This document shows, piece after piece, positions 33,700-43,541 of a stretch of DNA of 64,000 nt (positions are counted from its first letter, which is position 1; each line of letters starts with the position of its first letter). The stretch is from Haloplanus vescus (GTDB lineage: Archaea; Halobacteriota; Halobacteria; Halobacteriales; Haloferacaceae), in NCBI RefSeq assembly GCF_900107665.1, contig NZ_FNQT01000001.1, forward strand, positions 45,742 to 109,741. Reading direction: 5' to 3'. Both the position numbers and the translations under genes were made by a program. Below the pieces are notes generated by a model, which saw only the letters and a list, made by a program, of their open reading frames with translations, ran no database searches and was not told where the DNA came from.

Positions 33700-35966
33700 A
33701 ACTCGTCGTCAAACCACTGAAACAGAAGGACGCCGGTCGTGGCCTCGCTGCCATCGACCGCGCGGCCGTCGCCGACATGGGTCTCGAAGTCGGGGACTAC
33801 ATTCGTATCGAGGGGAGCGAGGGCACGGCCATCGCACGCGTCTGGCCCGGCCACCCCGAGGACCAGGGCGCGGGCATCATCCGCATCGACGGTCAGCTTC
33901 GCCAGCAGGCCAACGTCGGCATCGACGACCGCGTCGAGGTCGAGAAGGCCGAGGTGAAGCCGGCCGAACAGGTGACGGTCGCCCTGCCCCAGCAGATCGG
34001 TATCCGCGGGGACATCGGTCACTACCTGCGTGACAAGCTGACCGACAAACCGATCACGAAGGGCCAGACGCTCCGCGTCCCCTTCGGCTTCGGCTTCATG
34101 AGCGGTCGCCAGAGTCAGGCGCTCCCGCTGAAGGTGGCCGACACCGACCCCTCGGGGACGGTCGTCGTCACCGACTCGACGGAGATCGTCATCAGCGAAC
34201 AGCCCGCCGAACAGATTCGCGAGACGGCCGAGGGCGAGGAACACGCCGACACGCCGGACGTGACCTACGAGGACATCGGTGGCCTCGACCGCGAACTCGA
34301 ACAGGTTCGCGAGATGATCGAGCTGCCGATGCGCCACCCCGAACTGTTCCGTCGGCTGGGCATCGACCCGCCGAAGGGCGTGCTCCTGCACGGCCCGCCG
34401 GGAACCGGGAAGACGCTCATCGCCAAGGCCGTCGCCAACGAAATCGACGCCTCCTTCCACAACATCTCCGGCCCGGAGATCATGTCGAAGTACTACGGCG
34501 AGAGCGAGGAGCAGCTCCGCGAGGTCTTCGAGGAGGCCGAGGAGAACGCTCCGGCCATCGTCTTCATCGACGAAATCGACTCCATCGCGCCCAAGCGCGG
34601 TGAAGCCGGTGGCGACGTGGAACGCCGCGTCGTCGCCCAGCTGCTCTCGCTGATGGATGGCCTCGAAGAGCGAGGCGAAGTCGTCGTCATCGGCGCGACC
34701 AACCGCGTCGACGCCATCGACCCCGCGCTCCGCCGTGGCGGTCGCTTCGACCGCGAAATCGAAATCGGCGTCCCCGACCGCGACGGGCGCCGCGAAATCC
34801 TGCAGGTCCACACCCGCAACATGCCCCTCGCCGAGGACGTCGACATCGACGCCTTCGCTGAGTCCACGCACGGTTACGTGGGTGCGGACCTCGAGAGCCT
34901 CGCGAAGGAAGCCGCGATGAGCGCGCTCCGTCGCATCCGGCCCGACATCGACCTCGACGCCGAGGAAATCGACGCCGAAATCCTCGAATCGCTCGAAGTC
35001 GACGAGGACGACTTCCAGGAGGCGCTGAAGGGCATCGAACCCTCCGCGCTGCGCGAAGTCTTCGTCGAAGTGCCCGACGTCACGTGGGAGGACGTGGGCG
35101 GACTTGAGGACACGAAAGAGCGCCTCCGCGAGACCATCCAGTGGCCCCTCGACTACCCCGAGGTGTTCGAGGCCATGGACATGGAGTCCGCGAAGGGCGT
35201 TCTCATGTACGGCCCGCCGGGGACGGGGAAGACCCTCCTCGCCAAGGCCGTCGCCAACGAGGCCGAGTCCAACTTCATCTCGGTGAAGGGGCCGGAACTC
35301 CTCGACAAGTACGTCGGCGAGTCGGAGAAGGGCGTCCGCGAGATATTCAGCAAGGCTCGCGAGAACGCTCCGACGGTGATCTTCTTCGACGAAATCGACG
35401 CCATCGCGACCGAACGGGGTCGCAACTCCGGTGACTCCGGCGTCTCGGAGCGCGTCGTCTCGCAGCTGCTCACCGAACTCGACGGGCTGGAGACGCTAGA
35501 GGACGTGGTCGTGATTGCCACCTCCAACCGCCCGGACCTCATCGACTCGGCGCTCCTGCGCCCCGGTCGCTTGGACCGTCACGTCCACGTGCCCGTTCCC
35601 GACGAGGTTGCACGGCGCGCCATCTTCGAGGTCCACACCCGCGACAAACCGCTCGCGGACGACGTCGACCTCGACAGTCTCGCACGCCGGACGGAGAACT
35701 ACGTCGGCGCCGACATCGAGGCCGTCTGCCGCGAGGCGTCGATGGCCGCCAGCCGCGAGCTCATCAACAGCGTCTCGCCCGACGAAATCGGCGAGTCCCT
35801 CGGCAACGTCCGCATCACGATGGACCACTTCGAGCAGGCACTCGGCGAAGTGACCGCGAGCGTCACCGAGGAGACGCGCGAGCGCTACGCCGAAATCGAA
35901 CAGCGCTTCACCAACGACGAACCCGAGGTCGGTGCGGAAACCGAGACGAGCCGAACGTTCCACTGA
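33696..35966 (+). CDS. cdc48: Cdc48/VAT AAA+ unfoldase
   Basis: The 756-residue archaeal p97 homologue unfolds ubiquitin-like-tagged or proteasomal substrates. The N domain (about 1-180) is followed by two AAA modules. D1 has Walker A GPPGTGKT at residues 233-240 and Walker [16 protein letters not shown]2 has Walker A at about 506-513 and [15 protein letters not shown]. Sensor and arginine-finger residues ([20 protein letters not shown]) are kept. The C-terminus ends RTFH, with Phe where proteasome-docking HbYX tails carry Tyr. Coupled to the upstream DUF7127 gene. Confidence 0.96.
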   Translation: MKLVVKPLKQKDAGRGLAAIDRAAVADMGLEVGDYIRIEGSEGTAIARVWPGHPEDQGAGIIRIDGQLRQQANVGIDDRVEVEKAEVKPAEQVTVALPQQIGIRGDIGHYLRDKLTDKPITKGQTLRVPFGFGFMSGRQSQALPLKVADTDPSGTVVVTDSTEIVISEQPAEQIRETAEGEEHADTPDVTYEDIGGLDRELEQVREMIELPMRHPELFRRLGIDPPKGVLLHGPPGTGKTLIAKAVANEIDASFHNISGPEIMSKYYGESEEQLREVFEEAEENAPAIVFIDEIDSIAPKRGEAGGDVERRVVAQLLSLMDGLEERGEVVVIGATNRVDAIDPALRRGGRFDREIEIGVPDRDGRREILQVHTRNMPLAEDVDIDAFAESTHGYVGADLESLAKEAAMSALRRIRPDIDLDAEEIDAEILESLEVDEDDFQEALKGIEPSALREVFVEVPDVTWEDVGGLEDTKERLRETIQWPLDYPEVFEAMDMESAKGVLMYGPPGTGKTLLAKAVANEAESNFISVKGPELLDKYVGESEKGVREIFSKARENAPTVIFFDEIDAIATERGRNSGDSGVSERVVSQLLTELDGLETLEDVVVIATSNRPDLIDSALLRPGRLDRHVHVPVPDEVARRAIFEVHTRDKPLADDVDLDSLARRTENYVGADIEAVCREASMAASRELINSVSPDEIGESLGNVRITMDHFEQALGEVTASVTEETRERYAEIEQRFTNDEPEVGAETETSRTFH

Positions 35967-36261
35967 TCGGCTCGGCTTAGGCTCGGCTTTTATCCACGTT
36001 ATACTGTACTATCTTTCCGTGTGAGCGGTGACGTTCCGGTGCATCTCGGCGCCGCAACGCGTTTGTCGGGTGACACCTTCGCGACGCCGCGTCAAGCCGT
36101 TTCCTCCCGGTCGCCTAAGCTCGTAGGCCCCGCCCTTCGGCGCGATAAATCGCCGCTAAGCACGTAGGGACGCTTCTCACGGAGTGGGAGTTGGTATCTA
36201 ATATCACAGTCGGCGCTGCATCCGGCACGGTCCGGTGCATCGCTGATTCCACCCACCACTC
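35967..36261 (+). other. Upstream region of the surface protein gene
   Basis: These 295 bases hold two TATA-like elements for the plus strand, GTTATACTG near 35,998-36,006 and TATCTAATATC near 36,195-36,205. The second would give a leader of about 35 nt. A short inverted repeat GCGAT-aa-ATCGC style element lies near 36,139-36,153. A 48-codon GTG frame from 36,021 starts too close to the first TATA box to be convincing. Confidence 0.45.
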
Positions 36262-38964
36262 ATGACCAATACTCGTTTCCGCGCGGTGTCGCTCAGTCTG
36301 TTGCTGATCCTCTCGGTCGTCGTGGGGTCCGTCGCGTTCAGCGGTGCCGCGACGGCCGCGACGAACGTTTCGATCAAGCCAGACGACGCGACAGTCGACG
36401 CGACGAACGTAACGTACACCGCAGAAGGTAACGTCCAACTCGGTAACCAAGACACGCTCCAATACGCCGACGTCCACCTCGGCCCGGCGAACGTCAGCGC
36501 CGTTGGCGCCGATGACGTGACGGTGTTCGTCGACGGCAACCAGTACTCGGGCGGTATCACGGAGTTCAGCGCGTCGAACGGCACGGTCGAGTTCAAATTA
36601 TCGGATTCGGAAAGTCTCAGCGACGGTGACCACGTCGAAGTCGCCCTCGCCGACGTGACGAACCCGAGCAGTAACTTCACCGCGAACGCGACGCTGCACG
36701 ACTCCGGTGACGCCCAGTTCCAGGAGTTCCAGGACGACGTCGTCATTACCGATGCGGCGAACATCGTCTACGACGACCTGACGGTCAACGACACGTCCGT
36801 CGACACCGGTGACGACGTTCGCGTCTCGGCCACGGTGCAGAACACCGGCGGCGAGTCAGGGACGTACAACGCCTCCCTGACCGTCGACGGCACGACGACG
36901 GCGTCCAACGAAGGAACGCTCACCGCCGGTGAGAGCACGACCACGGCGTTCGTGACCGACTTCGATTCCACGGGCGCGTACGACGTGGGCATCGAGGAGC
37001 TCGGTCCGAAGACGGTCAGCGTCTCCGACACGCTCAACATCACCGACGGGTCGGCGTCGCCCGCCGAGGTCCAGCCCGGAACGACCGTCGACAACCAGAA
37101 CGTCTCCTACACCGTCACCAACCTCAGTCAGGACGGTGACACCGACGTTCATTACGTCGAGTTCCCGGACGCACTCGCGTCGGGGCTCTCGGTCAACTCC
37201 GCCGACTCGAACGCGACGAGCATCACGTCCAGCGCGAATCTGGTCGACGGCTTCGACGGCGACGGCACCGACGACACCGTCAAATTCGCCACCAGCGGTG
37301 ACGGCGGTGGCGACATCGACGCGACGCTCTCGACCGACGTCAGCGTCACGTACCCCTCGACCAACGACACCTACGCCATCGACGTGCGGACTGTCGACAG
37401 CGACGGCGAGGTGGTGACGCGAACGGGCGTCACCTCGATTTCGGCGAGTGGCGAGAGCACGGACGGCGGCACTTCCGGCGGCACCACCGACGACGGCGAC
37501 AGCACCGAGAGCGGCGACGACGGTGATACGCTGGTCCCGGCTGGCGACGAGGTGATAGTCGACGACGTCGACCTGGTCGCAGACGGCGAGGACGTCGACC
37601 TCGTCGTGACCTCCGACGAATCCCTCGACCGAATGACCGTGGCCGTCAGCGGCCCGGTCGACGAGACGGTCCAGCGCCGCGACTTCGAACTCTCCCGGCA
37701 GGACGAGATGTACGTGTACACGGCGGACGTGACGACGGGAACCTCGGGCACGTTCGAGGCGACGGTCGAATCCGCCGTTGGCGACGGGATGAAAGCCACG
37801 CCCGACGCGACGGCCACGCTCACCGTCGGCCCCAGTTCTGACGAGGGGAGCGCAGCCGCTGCGCCCCCGTGGCCCGACGACAGCGAGAGCAGCCATACGC
37901 TCGCCGCGACGGTCGACGAGGATTCGAGCGTCGCAGGCGAGACGCTCCGGAGCGTCGAACTCGGATACAGCGACGCCTTCCTCGATGCGGGTGGAAGCGT
38001 CAGTTCCGTGAGCGACGACCAGAACGTCGCGGCCCTGACCGTCGTCGACGCGGACGGCACGGTCGAGTCGCGGATGGGCGGGACCGACGCCGTGACGGTG
38101 AACACCGACGACGGCACCGTCTCCCTGAACCTCGCCGACGTGGACAGTTCGCGCATCCCCACGCTCGAAGCGGGTGACCGCGTGGTCGTGCGGGTCCGCC
38201 CCGTCACGAACCCCGAAGACGCGGGCGAGTACGACACGTCGCTCACCCTCGGCACCGCGGGCGACAGTTCGGTCGAGACCGACCTCTCGCTTGACGTCCG
38301 TGCGGGGGACGCCACCGCCGCGTTCGCGTCGACGGTCCTCACGCCCGACGACGAACGCGTGTCGGTCGACCTGAGCCAGTCACAGGCTCTCGATTCGGTC
38401 GCGCTCACGGCCGGCCACGATGGGTCCGGCGTGGTCAACGTGGCCGTCCCGGAGGACCGGCCGAACGCGGCCGCCGACCTCTCCCGGCCCGTGGTGACGG
38501 TGCTGAACATCACTCGGCCCGACGAGGTCGAAGACCAGTCGACGACCGTCTCCGTGTCCGTCGAGGACGACGCCTACGGCAGCAGTTCGGACGCACTCAC
38601 GCTCCTGCGCTACGACGACCAGAGCGACGAGTGGGTCGAACTCGACACAACCGTCGCCGACACCAGTTCCGAGACGGTGACGGTGCAAGCGACCACCGGG
38701 GAGACGTCGCTGTTCGCGGTCACCTCGGCCGAGATGACCCAGACAGCGAGTGACGCCGACGAGCAAGACACTGCGACGCCCGACTCGTCGTCGAACGAAC
38801 CGGCTAGCCAGCAGACGGCGACGGCCGCCGACAGTCAGCAGGCGGTGGACGCAACGGCGACGCCGGCCGGCACCGAGACGAGTTCCTCGGCGCCCGGCTT
38901 CGGCATCACCCTCGCCGTCGTCGCCGCACTCGGTGCGGCGCTCTTGCTGGCTCGGCGGAACTGA
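36262..38964 (+). CDS. PGF-CTERM-anchored surface glycoprotein
   Basis: The 900-residue exported protein has a Sec signal peptide at residues 1-34 (LSLLLILSVVVGSVAFSGAATA). The mature part is beta-rich: a CARDB-like domain lies at about 172-250 (VNDTSVDTGDDVRVSATVQNTGG) and an acidic Asp/Gly/Ser linker at 390-435. A PGF-pre-PGF-like domain (about 755-830) precedes a Thr/Ala/Ser-rich tail. The C-terminus is SAPGFGITLAVVAALGAALLLARRN-type: PGF motif, one helix, basic end. It should be cut and lipid-attached by ArtA. Many NxT/NxS sites suggest N-glycosylation. A T-rich tract at 38,990-38,995 may end transcription. Confidence 0.88.
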   Translation: MTNTRFRAVSLSLLLILSVVVGSVAFSGAATAATNVSIKPDDATVDATNVTYTAEGNVQLGNQDTLQYADVHLGPANVSAVGADDVTVFVDGNQYSGGITEFSASNGTVEFKLSDSESLSDGDHVEVALADVTNPSSNFTANATLHDSGDAQFQEFQDDVVITDAANIVYDDLTVNDTSVDTGDDVRVSATVQNTGGESGTYNASLTVDGTTTASNEGTLTAGESTTTAFVTDFDSTGAYDVGIEELGPKTVSVSDTLNITDGSASPAEVQPGTTVDNQNVSYTVTNLSQDGDTDVHYVEFPDALASGLSVNSADSNATSITSSANLVDGFDGDGTDDTVKFATSGDGGGDIDATLSTDVSVTYPSTNDTYAIDVRTVDSDGEVVTRTGVTSISASGESTDGGTSGGTTDDGDSTESGDDGDTLVPAGDEVIVDDVDLVADGEDVDLVVTSDESLDRMTVAVSGPVDETVQRRDFELSRQDEMYVYTADVTTGTSGTFEATVESAVGDGMKATPDATATLTVGPSSDEGSAAAAPPWPDDSESSHTLAATVDEDSSVAGETLRSVELGYSDAFLDAGGSVSSVSDDQNVAALTVVDADGTVESRMGGTDAVTVNTDDGTVSLNLADVDSSRIPTLEAGDRVVVRVRPVTNPEDAGEYDTSLTLGTAGDSSVETDLSLDVRAGDATAAFASTVLTPDDERVSVDLSQSQALDSVALTAGHDGSGVVNVAVPEDRPNAAADLSRPVVTVLNITRPDEVEDQSTTVSVSVEDDAYGSSSDALTLLRYDDQSDEWVELDTTVADTSSETVTVQATTGETSLFAVTSAEMTQTASDADEQDTATPDSSSNEPASQQTATAADSQQAVDATATPAGTETSSSAPGFGITLAVVAALGAALLLARRN

Positions 38965-39020
38965 CCCGACTGCGCCGCTGCGACGCCTCTTTTTCGGGAT
39001 TTGGGCCATCGCCTTTCCCC

Positions 39021-39226
39021 GTGGCCACTGACGGACGCCGTATGCGCGGTGCCAATCCGTCGGCAGTGGGCGAGACGCCCCTCCTCGAACTCGATGTTGA
39101 CCTCCCGCCGACGACGCCGTCGCGATTCCGTTCCCCGACCGGGGCGACCGATATCCGGAGCGTGACCTCACCGCGACAGTCGACCCCGCACGCGGTGGGC
39201 CGCTACTGCGGGGCGACGCCTCCTGA
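39021..39226 (+). pseudogene. Remnant of a PLP-dependent cysteine-synthase-like gene with internal deletion
   Basis: The first part (from GTG 39,021, frame of ATG 39,042) reads VGETPLLELDVDLPPT, as at the start of cysteine/threonine-synthase-type PLP enzymes. From about 39,104 a second frame reads DDAVAIPFPDRGDRYPERDL and ends at a stop at 39,224-39,226; this resembles the C-terminal end of cysteine synthases (PDSGxRY). The middle, including the PLP lysine region, is missing. The simplest reading is a large internal deletion plus frameshift. Sequence evidence is short, so confidence is moderate. Confidence 0.5.
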
Positions 39227-39230
39227 CGGG

Positions 39231-39668
39231 TCAGTCGTCGCTCTCGTCGGGACCGACGGCCAGCACGGAGACGGAACTCGTCCGGAGGACGCGTTCGGCG
39301 ACGCTGCCGACGAGATAGCGGTTCAGCCCCGACCGGCCGTGGGTGCCCATCACCACGAGGTCCGCGCCCGTCTCCGCGATGAGGGCTTCGAGTTCCGCCT
39401 CGATGCTCCCGTCGAGGACGTGTGTCGTCACCGACTCGACGCCCGCGTCTTCGACCGTCGCGCGACGGCTGTCGAGAATCTCTTGGCCCGTCTCTTCGAG
39501 TTCCGAGATGATGGTTCCGAGCGAGGGCGACGGCGCCGTAACTGGCTCTCTGACCACGTAGACCAGGTGGAGCGACGCGTCGTACATCGTGGCGAGCTCT
39601 ATCGCGTGTTCGAGCGCCTGGTCCGCGCACGCACTGCCGTCGGTCGGGTGGATGATCGTGTCGTACAT
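39231..39668 (-). CDS. UspA-family universal stress protein
   Basis: The 145-residue protein begins MYDTIIHPTDGSACADQAL and has a complete ATP loop GTHGRSGLNRYLVGSVAERVL near residues 109-129. It is the expected length for a single Usp domain. It lies convergent with the cysteine-synthase-like remnant, 4 bp away. Confidence 0.92.
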   Translation of the reverse strand: MYDTIIHPTDGSACADQALEHAIELATMYDASLHLVYVVREPVTAPSPSLGTIISELEETGQEILDSRRATVEDAGVESVTTHVLDGSIEAELEALIAETGADLVVMGTHGRSGLNRYLVGSVAERVLRTSSVSVLAVGPDESDD

Positions 39669-39872
39669 AGTGGCTAGTGTGAGTGAAGCTACCTCAGCGA
39701 CGGCCCAAGGTACTTGTCCTGCTCTGGGTCTGACGCTCGATTTTCGCCGAGGGCGTCCGCGAGAGAGCCGAAATCGCCCGCGAACTCTCGCCCCCGACTA
39801 GTTGAAATCCCAACACGTTTTGGGTTGGGCCGAAGTTATTAGGCCGGGATGAGTTTATACCGACGAATAGTG
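39669..39872. other. Intergenic region upstream of the leader ORF
   Basis: Includes an inverted repeat CCCAAC/GTTGGG near 39,809-39,829 and the TATA-like GAGTTTATACC at 39,851-39,861, which serves the leader ORF and the regulator downstream. No coding sequence is seen. Confidence 0.45.
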
Positions 39873-39956
39873 ATGGTCAGTATGGTTCGAGCATTCGGGG
39901 CAATCCGTCGGGACGACATCCCAAGGGGGGTAGTCGACGTGGGGGGTAACTCGTGA
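39873..39956 (+). CDS. 27-codon leader ORF coupled to the multidomain regulator
   Basis: The ATG at 39,873 (or 39,882) lies at the transcription start expected from the TATA-like element at 39,851-39,861. The frame runs 27 codons (MVSMVRAFGAIRRDDIPRGV...) and its TGA overlaps the GTG start of the regulator (GTGA). It would be translated as a leaderless peptide and could couple translation of the regulator. Whether the peptide itself matters is unknown. Confidence 0.45.
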   Translation: MVSMVRAFGAIRRDDIPRGVVDVGGNS

Positions 39957-41755
39957 GTCGGACGACGGAGGCCGACGACGCGGACGAGGGGGTCGAGTTA
40001 CACGACGCCGACGGCGAGGCGCCGACGATACTCATCGTCGACGACGACAAGGACCTCGCGGATACGTACAGCGTGTGGCTCTCCGACGACTTCGAGGTGG
40101 AGACTGCTTACGGCGGGGTGCAAGCGCGCAAGCAGATTCACGACGGCCTCGATTTGGTCTTGCTCGACCGGCGGATGCCGGGCATCCCGGGCGATCAGGT
40201 GCTCGAAGACATTCGCGAGCAAGAACTCGGCTGTCAGGTGGCCATGCTCACCGCCGTCGAACCGGACACGGACATCATCGACCTGCCGTTCGACGAGTAC
40301 CTCGTCAAGCCGGTGACGCAGGCCGAACTCCGGGAGGCCATCGACGACCTGCTCTTGCGACAGGGGTTCGACACCGAGGCGCAGGACTATTTCGCGATGG
40401 AATCGACGGCGAAAGCCCTCGATACGCGCGACGAGGAGAACCTCCGCGACCCGGACGCTGCGGCCGCCTTCGAAGCCGAGACGGCGGCAGCGGGCGACGC
40501 CGAGCAGATTCGCGAGATGAAAGAGCGGCTCGAACGCCTCCAGCGCATCACCTCCGTCATCCGCGATATCGACAAGCAGCTCGTGGTGGCGACGAGTCGC
40601 GAGGAAATCGAGCGGACGGTCTGTGAGCGCCTCGTCGAGTCCGACCCCTACGGGTTGGCGTGGATTGGCGACTACACGCTCAGTTTCGACCAGGTGAGGC
40701 CGAACGTCGTCGCCGGCGCGGACGACGCCTCTCTCGACGACCACCCCGTCGCCGACGGCGGCGGCGGCCCGGCCTCCAAAGCCGTCTCCTCCGGCGAGGT
40801 GCAGGTGGTCAACGACCTCTCCTCGGAGCGAGGGCAAGAGATGCTCGACCCACTCGAGTTCGCCGACGACGACCCCGGATACGCCGCCGGGGCTGTCGTC
40901 CCGCTGATATATCGCGACACCGTCTACGGCGTCTTGAACGTCTGTACCGACGACCGGGACATCTTCGACGAGCGCGAGATATCCGTTCTCTCGGAGCTGG
41001 GCGACAGCATCGCGAACGCCATCAACTCCGTCGAGAGCAAGCGCCTGATGCTCTCGGACACCGTCGTCGAACTCGAGTTCGACGTCGAGGACCAGTCCGA
41101 CGTCTTCATCTCGCTCTCGACGGAGACAGGGTCGCGCATCGAGCTGAAGAGTTTCGTCCCCGCCGCCGACGGCGAGCTCACGAGCTACGTCGAAGTCACC
41201 GGCGCCTCGACGTCGGCGTTTCTCGACGCGGCGACGGAGATGCCGGAAATCGAGAAAGTCCGGGGGGTCGGCGAGTCGAGCGAGGGCGGCCTCTACGAGT
41301 GTCGCGTCTCCGAGTCGACGGTCGTTCTCTCGCTCATCGACGCCGGCGCGAACGTGGAGTCGATGCGCGTCGACGAGGGACAGGGCCACGTCACCGCGAC
41401 AGTCGCGCCCGAGACGGACGTCCGGACGGTCGCCGAGACGATTCAGGAGTCGTTCGACGACGTGGACCTCGTCGCCAAACGCGAGGTGGAACGCGACTTC
41501 CAGTCGACGGCGGACTTCCGCCAGTCGCTCGAGAACCGCCTCACCGACCGCCAGTACTCGGTGCTCGAAGCCGCCTACGCCGCGGGCTACTTCGCGTGGC
41601 CCCGCGAGTCGACGGCGAAGGAAATCGCCGACTCGCTGGACTTGGCGCCGCCGACCCTCCACGAGCATCTCCGCGGCGCGAAAATCGAACTCATCGAGGC
41701 ATTCTTCGAGGAGACGGGCGAGTTCGAGAACGAGCGTCTGCGCGACGACGAGTGA
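39953..41755 (+). CDS. Receiver-HalX-GAF-Bat multidomain response regulator
   Basis: The 600-residue protein has an N-terminal acidic lead. The receiver domain is at 25-140 (IVDDDKDLADTY; phosphoacceptor Asp in LVLLDRRMP; LVKPVT), followed by a HalX-type helical part (140-200). A GAF domain (210-365) with ERLVESDPYGLAWIG follows, then the Bat-type GAF-HTH region (370-600) ending in an HTH_10 domain (LTDRQYSVLEAAYAAGYFAWPRESTAKEIADSL). It joins phosphorelay input, ligand sensing and DNA binding in one chain. Kinase partner unknown. Start is GTG overlapping the leader ORF. Confidence 0.88.
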   Translation: MSRTTEADDADEGVELHDADGEAPTILIVDDDKDLADTYSVWLSDDFEVETAYGGVQARKQIHDGLDLVLLDRRMPGIPGDQVLEDIREQELGCQVAMLTAVEPDTDIIDLPFDEYLVKPVTQAELREAIDDLLLRQGFDTEAQDYFAMESTAKALDTRDEENLRDPDAAAAFEAETAAAGDAEQIREMKERLERLQRITSVIRDIDKQLVVATSREEIERTVCERLVESDPYGLAWIGDYTLSFDQVRPNVVAGADDASLDDHPVADGGGGPASKAVSSGEVQVVNDLSSERGQEMLDPLEFADDDPGYAAGAVVPLIYRDTVYGVLNVCTDDRDIFDEREISVLSELGDSIANAINSVESKRLMLSDTVVELEFDVEDQSDVFISLSTETGSRIELKSFVPAADGELTSYVEVTGASTSAFLDAATEMPEIEKVRGVGESSEGGLYECRVSESTVVLSLIDAGANVESMRVDEGQGHVTATVAPETDVRTVAETIQESFDDVDLVAKREVERDFQSTADFRQSLENRLTDRQYSVLEAAYAAGYFAWPRESTAKEIADSLDLAPPTLHEHLRGAKIELIEAFFEETGEFENERLRDDE

Positions 41756-41759
41756 CCGC

Positions 41760-42680
41760 TCACAGCACGTAGGTCGGCGCATAGAGGGCGATACAGCCCA
41801 CCGCCGCCTTCCTGCTGATGCCGCCGTTGACGTAGAAGACAAGGACGACGAGCGTCGCGACGGCGAGCATATAGGTGCCCGAGGCCATCGTCGCCCCCAC
41901 CTGCTCGATGGCGTAGCCGTCGACGAGGGCGCCGAGGCCGAGCGAGAACAGCGGGTCGGTCACGTTGCTCCCGAACAGCGTGCCGATGGCGATGTCGCCC
42001 TCGTCGCGCCCGACGGCCAACGCGGCGATGACGATTTCCGGGGCGGTGGTCCCGAGTCCCGTCACGAGGCCGACGAGGTACTCGGGGACGGCGAGCGCCA
42101 CCGCCAGCGCGCGACTGTTGACCACCAGTAGGTGGCCGCCGACGACGACGAGGGCGAACCCGACGACGAGCCAGAGTCCGGCGCGGGCGAGCGACCGGTC
42201 GGGGTCGCGGTGGCGTTCGATGGCGCCGGCGTGTTCGCCGTCTCGAAGGCGCACGGCGACGAAGACGAGATACGCGGCGACGAGGCCCGCGCCCTCGACT
42301 CGGGTGAGCGTCCCCGACCGGAGACCGAGGAGCATGAGCGCCATCGCGGCGATCATCCCCACGCCGTACACCGTCACCTTCTCGCGGGACAGTCGGAGCG
42401 GCGAGAGGAGGGCGACCACGCCGACGCCGAGGGTGATCTGGGAGGTGGCGGAGCCGATGATGTGGCCGACGACGAAGTCGCCTGCGCCGTAGATTCCGGC
42501 GTAGACGGCAGTCGTCACCTCCGGAATCGAGCTGCCGATGGCGACGAGCGTTCCGCCGACGAGGAGTGTGGGGACGCCGAAGGCCTCGGCGATGGCGACG
42601 ACCGAGGAGACGACGCGGTCGGCGCCGAACAGGAGGATTGCGAGGCCGCCGAGGAGCGCGAGAGCGTGACCGAGCATCAT
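41760..42680 (-). CDS. CaCA-family sodium/calcium exchanger
   Basis: The 306-residue protein has ten predicted helices. The two alpha-repeats carry the ion-site motifs GSSIPEVTTA (residues about 49-58) and GTTAPEIVIA (about 212-221), each followed by GxNVTDP- or GSATSQ-type segments. It would exchange Ca2+ against Na+ or H+. ATG at 42,680 or the next at 42,677. It ends 4 bp from the convergent regulator gene. Confidence 0.9.
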   Translation of the reverse strand: MMLGHALALLGGLAILLFGADRVVSSVVAIAEAFGVPTLLVGGTLVAIGSSIPEVTTAVYAGIYGAGDFVVGHIIGSATSQITLGVGVVALLSPLRLSREKVTVYGVGMIAAMALMLLGLRSGTLTRVEGAGLVAAYLVFVAVRLRDGEHAGAIERHRDPDRSLARAGLWLVVGFALVVVGGHLLVVNSRALAVALAVPEYLVGLVTGLGTTAPEIVIAALAVGRDEGDIAIGTLFGSNVTDPLFSLGLGALVDGYAIEQVGATMASGTYMLAVATLVVLVFYVNGGISRKAAVGCIALYAPTYVL

Positions 42681-42800
42681 CCCCTCACGGTGTCGTCGCG
42701 CGTCCCGTGCATCTCGGGTCGAGTCTCGGCGCTCGCGCTGAAAAAACGCTCGGAAGTGTTACCATGGAACGGTCTGGGCCGCCAGTTCGAAGCCCGTGAC

Positions 42801-43379
42801 TCATTCAGCGTCCGACGCTGCGTACATCGGTTCGAGGAGGTTCTCGCGGCGCGTTCGCTGGGCGACCACGACGTCGTCGGCTAGCGCGTGTAGCTCGGCG
42901 ACCGTCTCCGGCAGTCCGACGGGGGCCGCACTGACCACGTCACAGCCATCGACGCGACCCAGTGCGGACGCGCAGGCTTTCATTGCCATCCCGTTTACGA
43001 GGCCGTCCGCGACGAGAGCGACGGTCCCCGCCGGCGTCGGGGTCGACTCGACGCCGTCGCGTTCGGTTCGTGCCTCGCGAAACGCTCGCTGCGTCTCGGC
43101 GTCGAGTCGGTCGTCGTCGACGCCGAACGCCTCGACCAGTCGGTCGTCGACCCACGCGTGCCCCGTGTCGGTCACGGCGCCGACGGGGAGGGACGGGTCG
43201 TCGCGCGAGCGAATCGGCGCCGCGGCCATCACGCCGAGAGTCGCATCGAACTGGTCGGCAATCGGTCGTGCGACCGGTCGTCCCGCCGTCGGGAGGGCGA
43301 AGACGACGTCAGGACGCAGCGACCGCTCGGCCAGTCGGTCGACGAGCGCCCGTCCCGCCGTGGTCCGGTCCTCGTACAT
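42801..43379 (-). CDS. Phosphoribosyltransferase-like protein with degenerate PRPP loop
   Basis: The 192-residue protein starts MYEDRTTAGRALVDRLAERSLRPDVVFALPTAGRPVARPIAD. It is similar over most of its length to the protein at 51,824. In that paralogue the PRPP-binding signature reads VVVVDDGVATGATARA; here the same place reads VALVADGLVNGMAMKA, losing the second acidic residue and the TGAT phosphate loop. It is therefore probably not an active PRPP enzyme and may be regulatory or decaying. ATG at 43,379 matches the paralogue's start. Confidence 0.72.
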   Translation of the reverse strand: MYEDRTTAGRALVDRLAERSLRPDVVFALPTAGRPVARPIADQFDATLGVMAAAPIRSRDDPSLPVGAVTDTGHAWVDDRLVEAFGVDDDRLDAETQRAFREARTERDGVESTPTPAGTVALVADGLVNGMAMKACASALGRVDGCDVVSAAPVGLPETVAELHALADDVVVAQRTRRENLLEPMYAASDAE

Positions 43380-43541
43380 GCTCGTCTGTTCGTGTCCGGA
43401 CGAATAACCGGCCGCCCTAACCGGCCGCCTCGCTCGCTCTCGCTTGGATACTTGGCCGCCCATTCAACTGTCCCTGTGCGAACAGATGGGTACGAAGCCC
43501 ACCGTGACGACGAACGCCGACCCCGTCCCCCCACCACCACA

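Noticed and set aside
36021-36167. 48-codon GTG frame upstream of the surface protein
   Set aside because: The TATA-like element lies only about 19 nt before the GTG, so the start codon would be outside the transcript, and the translation has no features.
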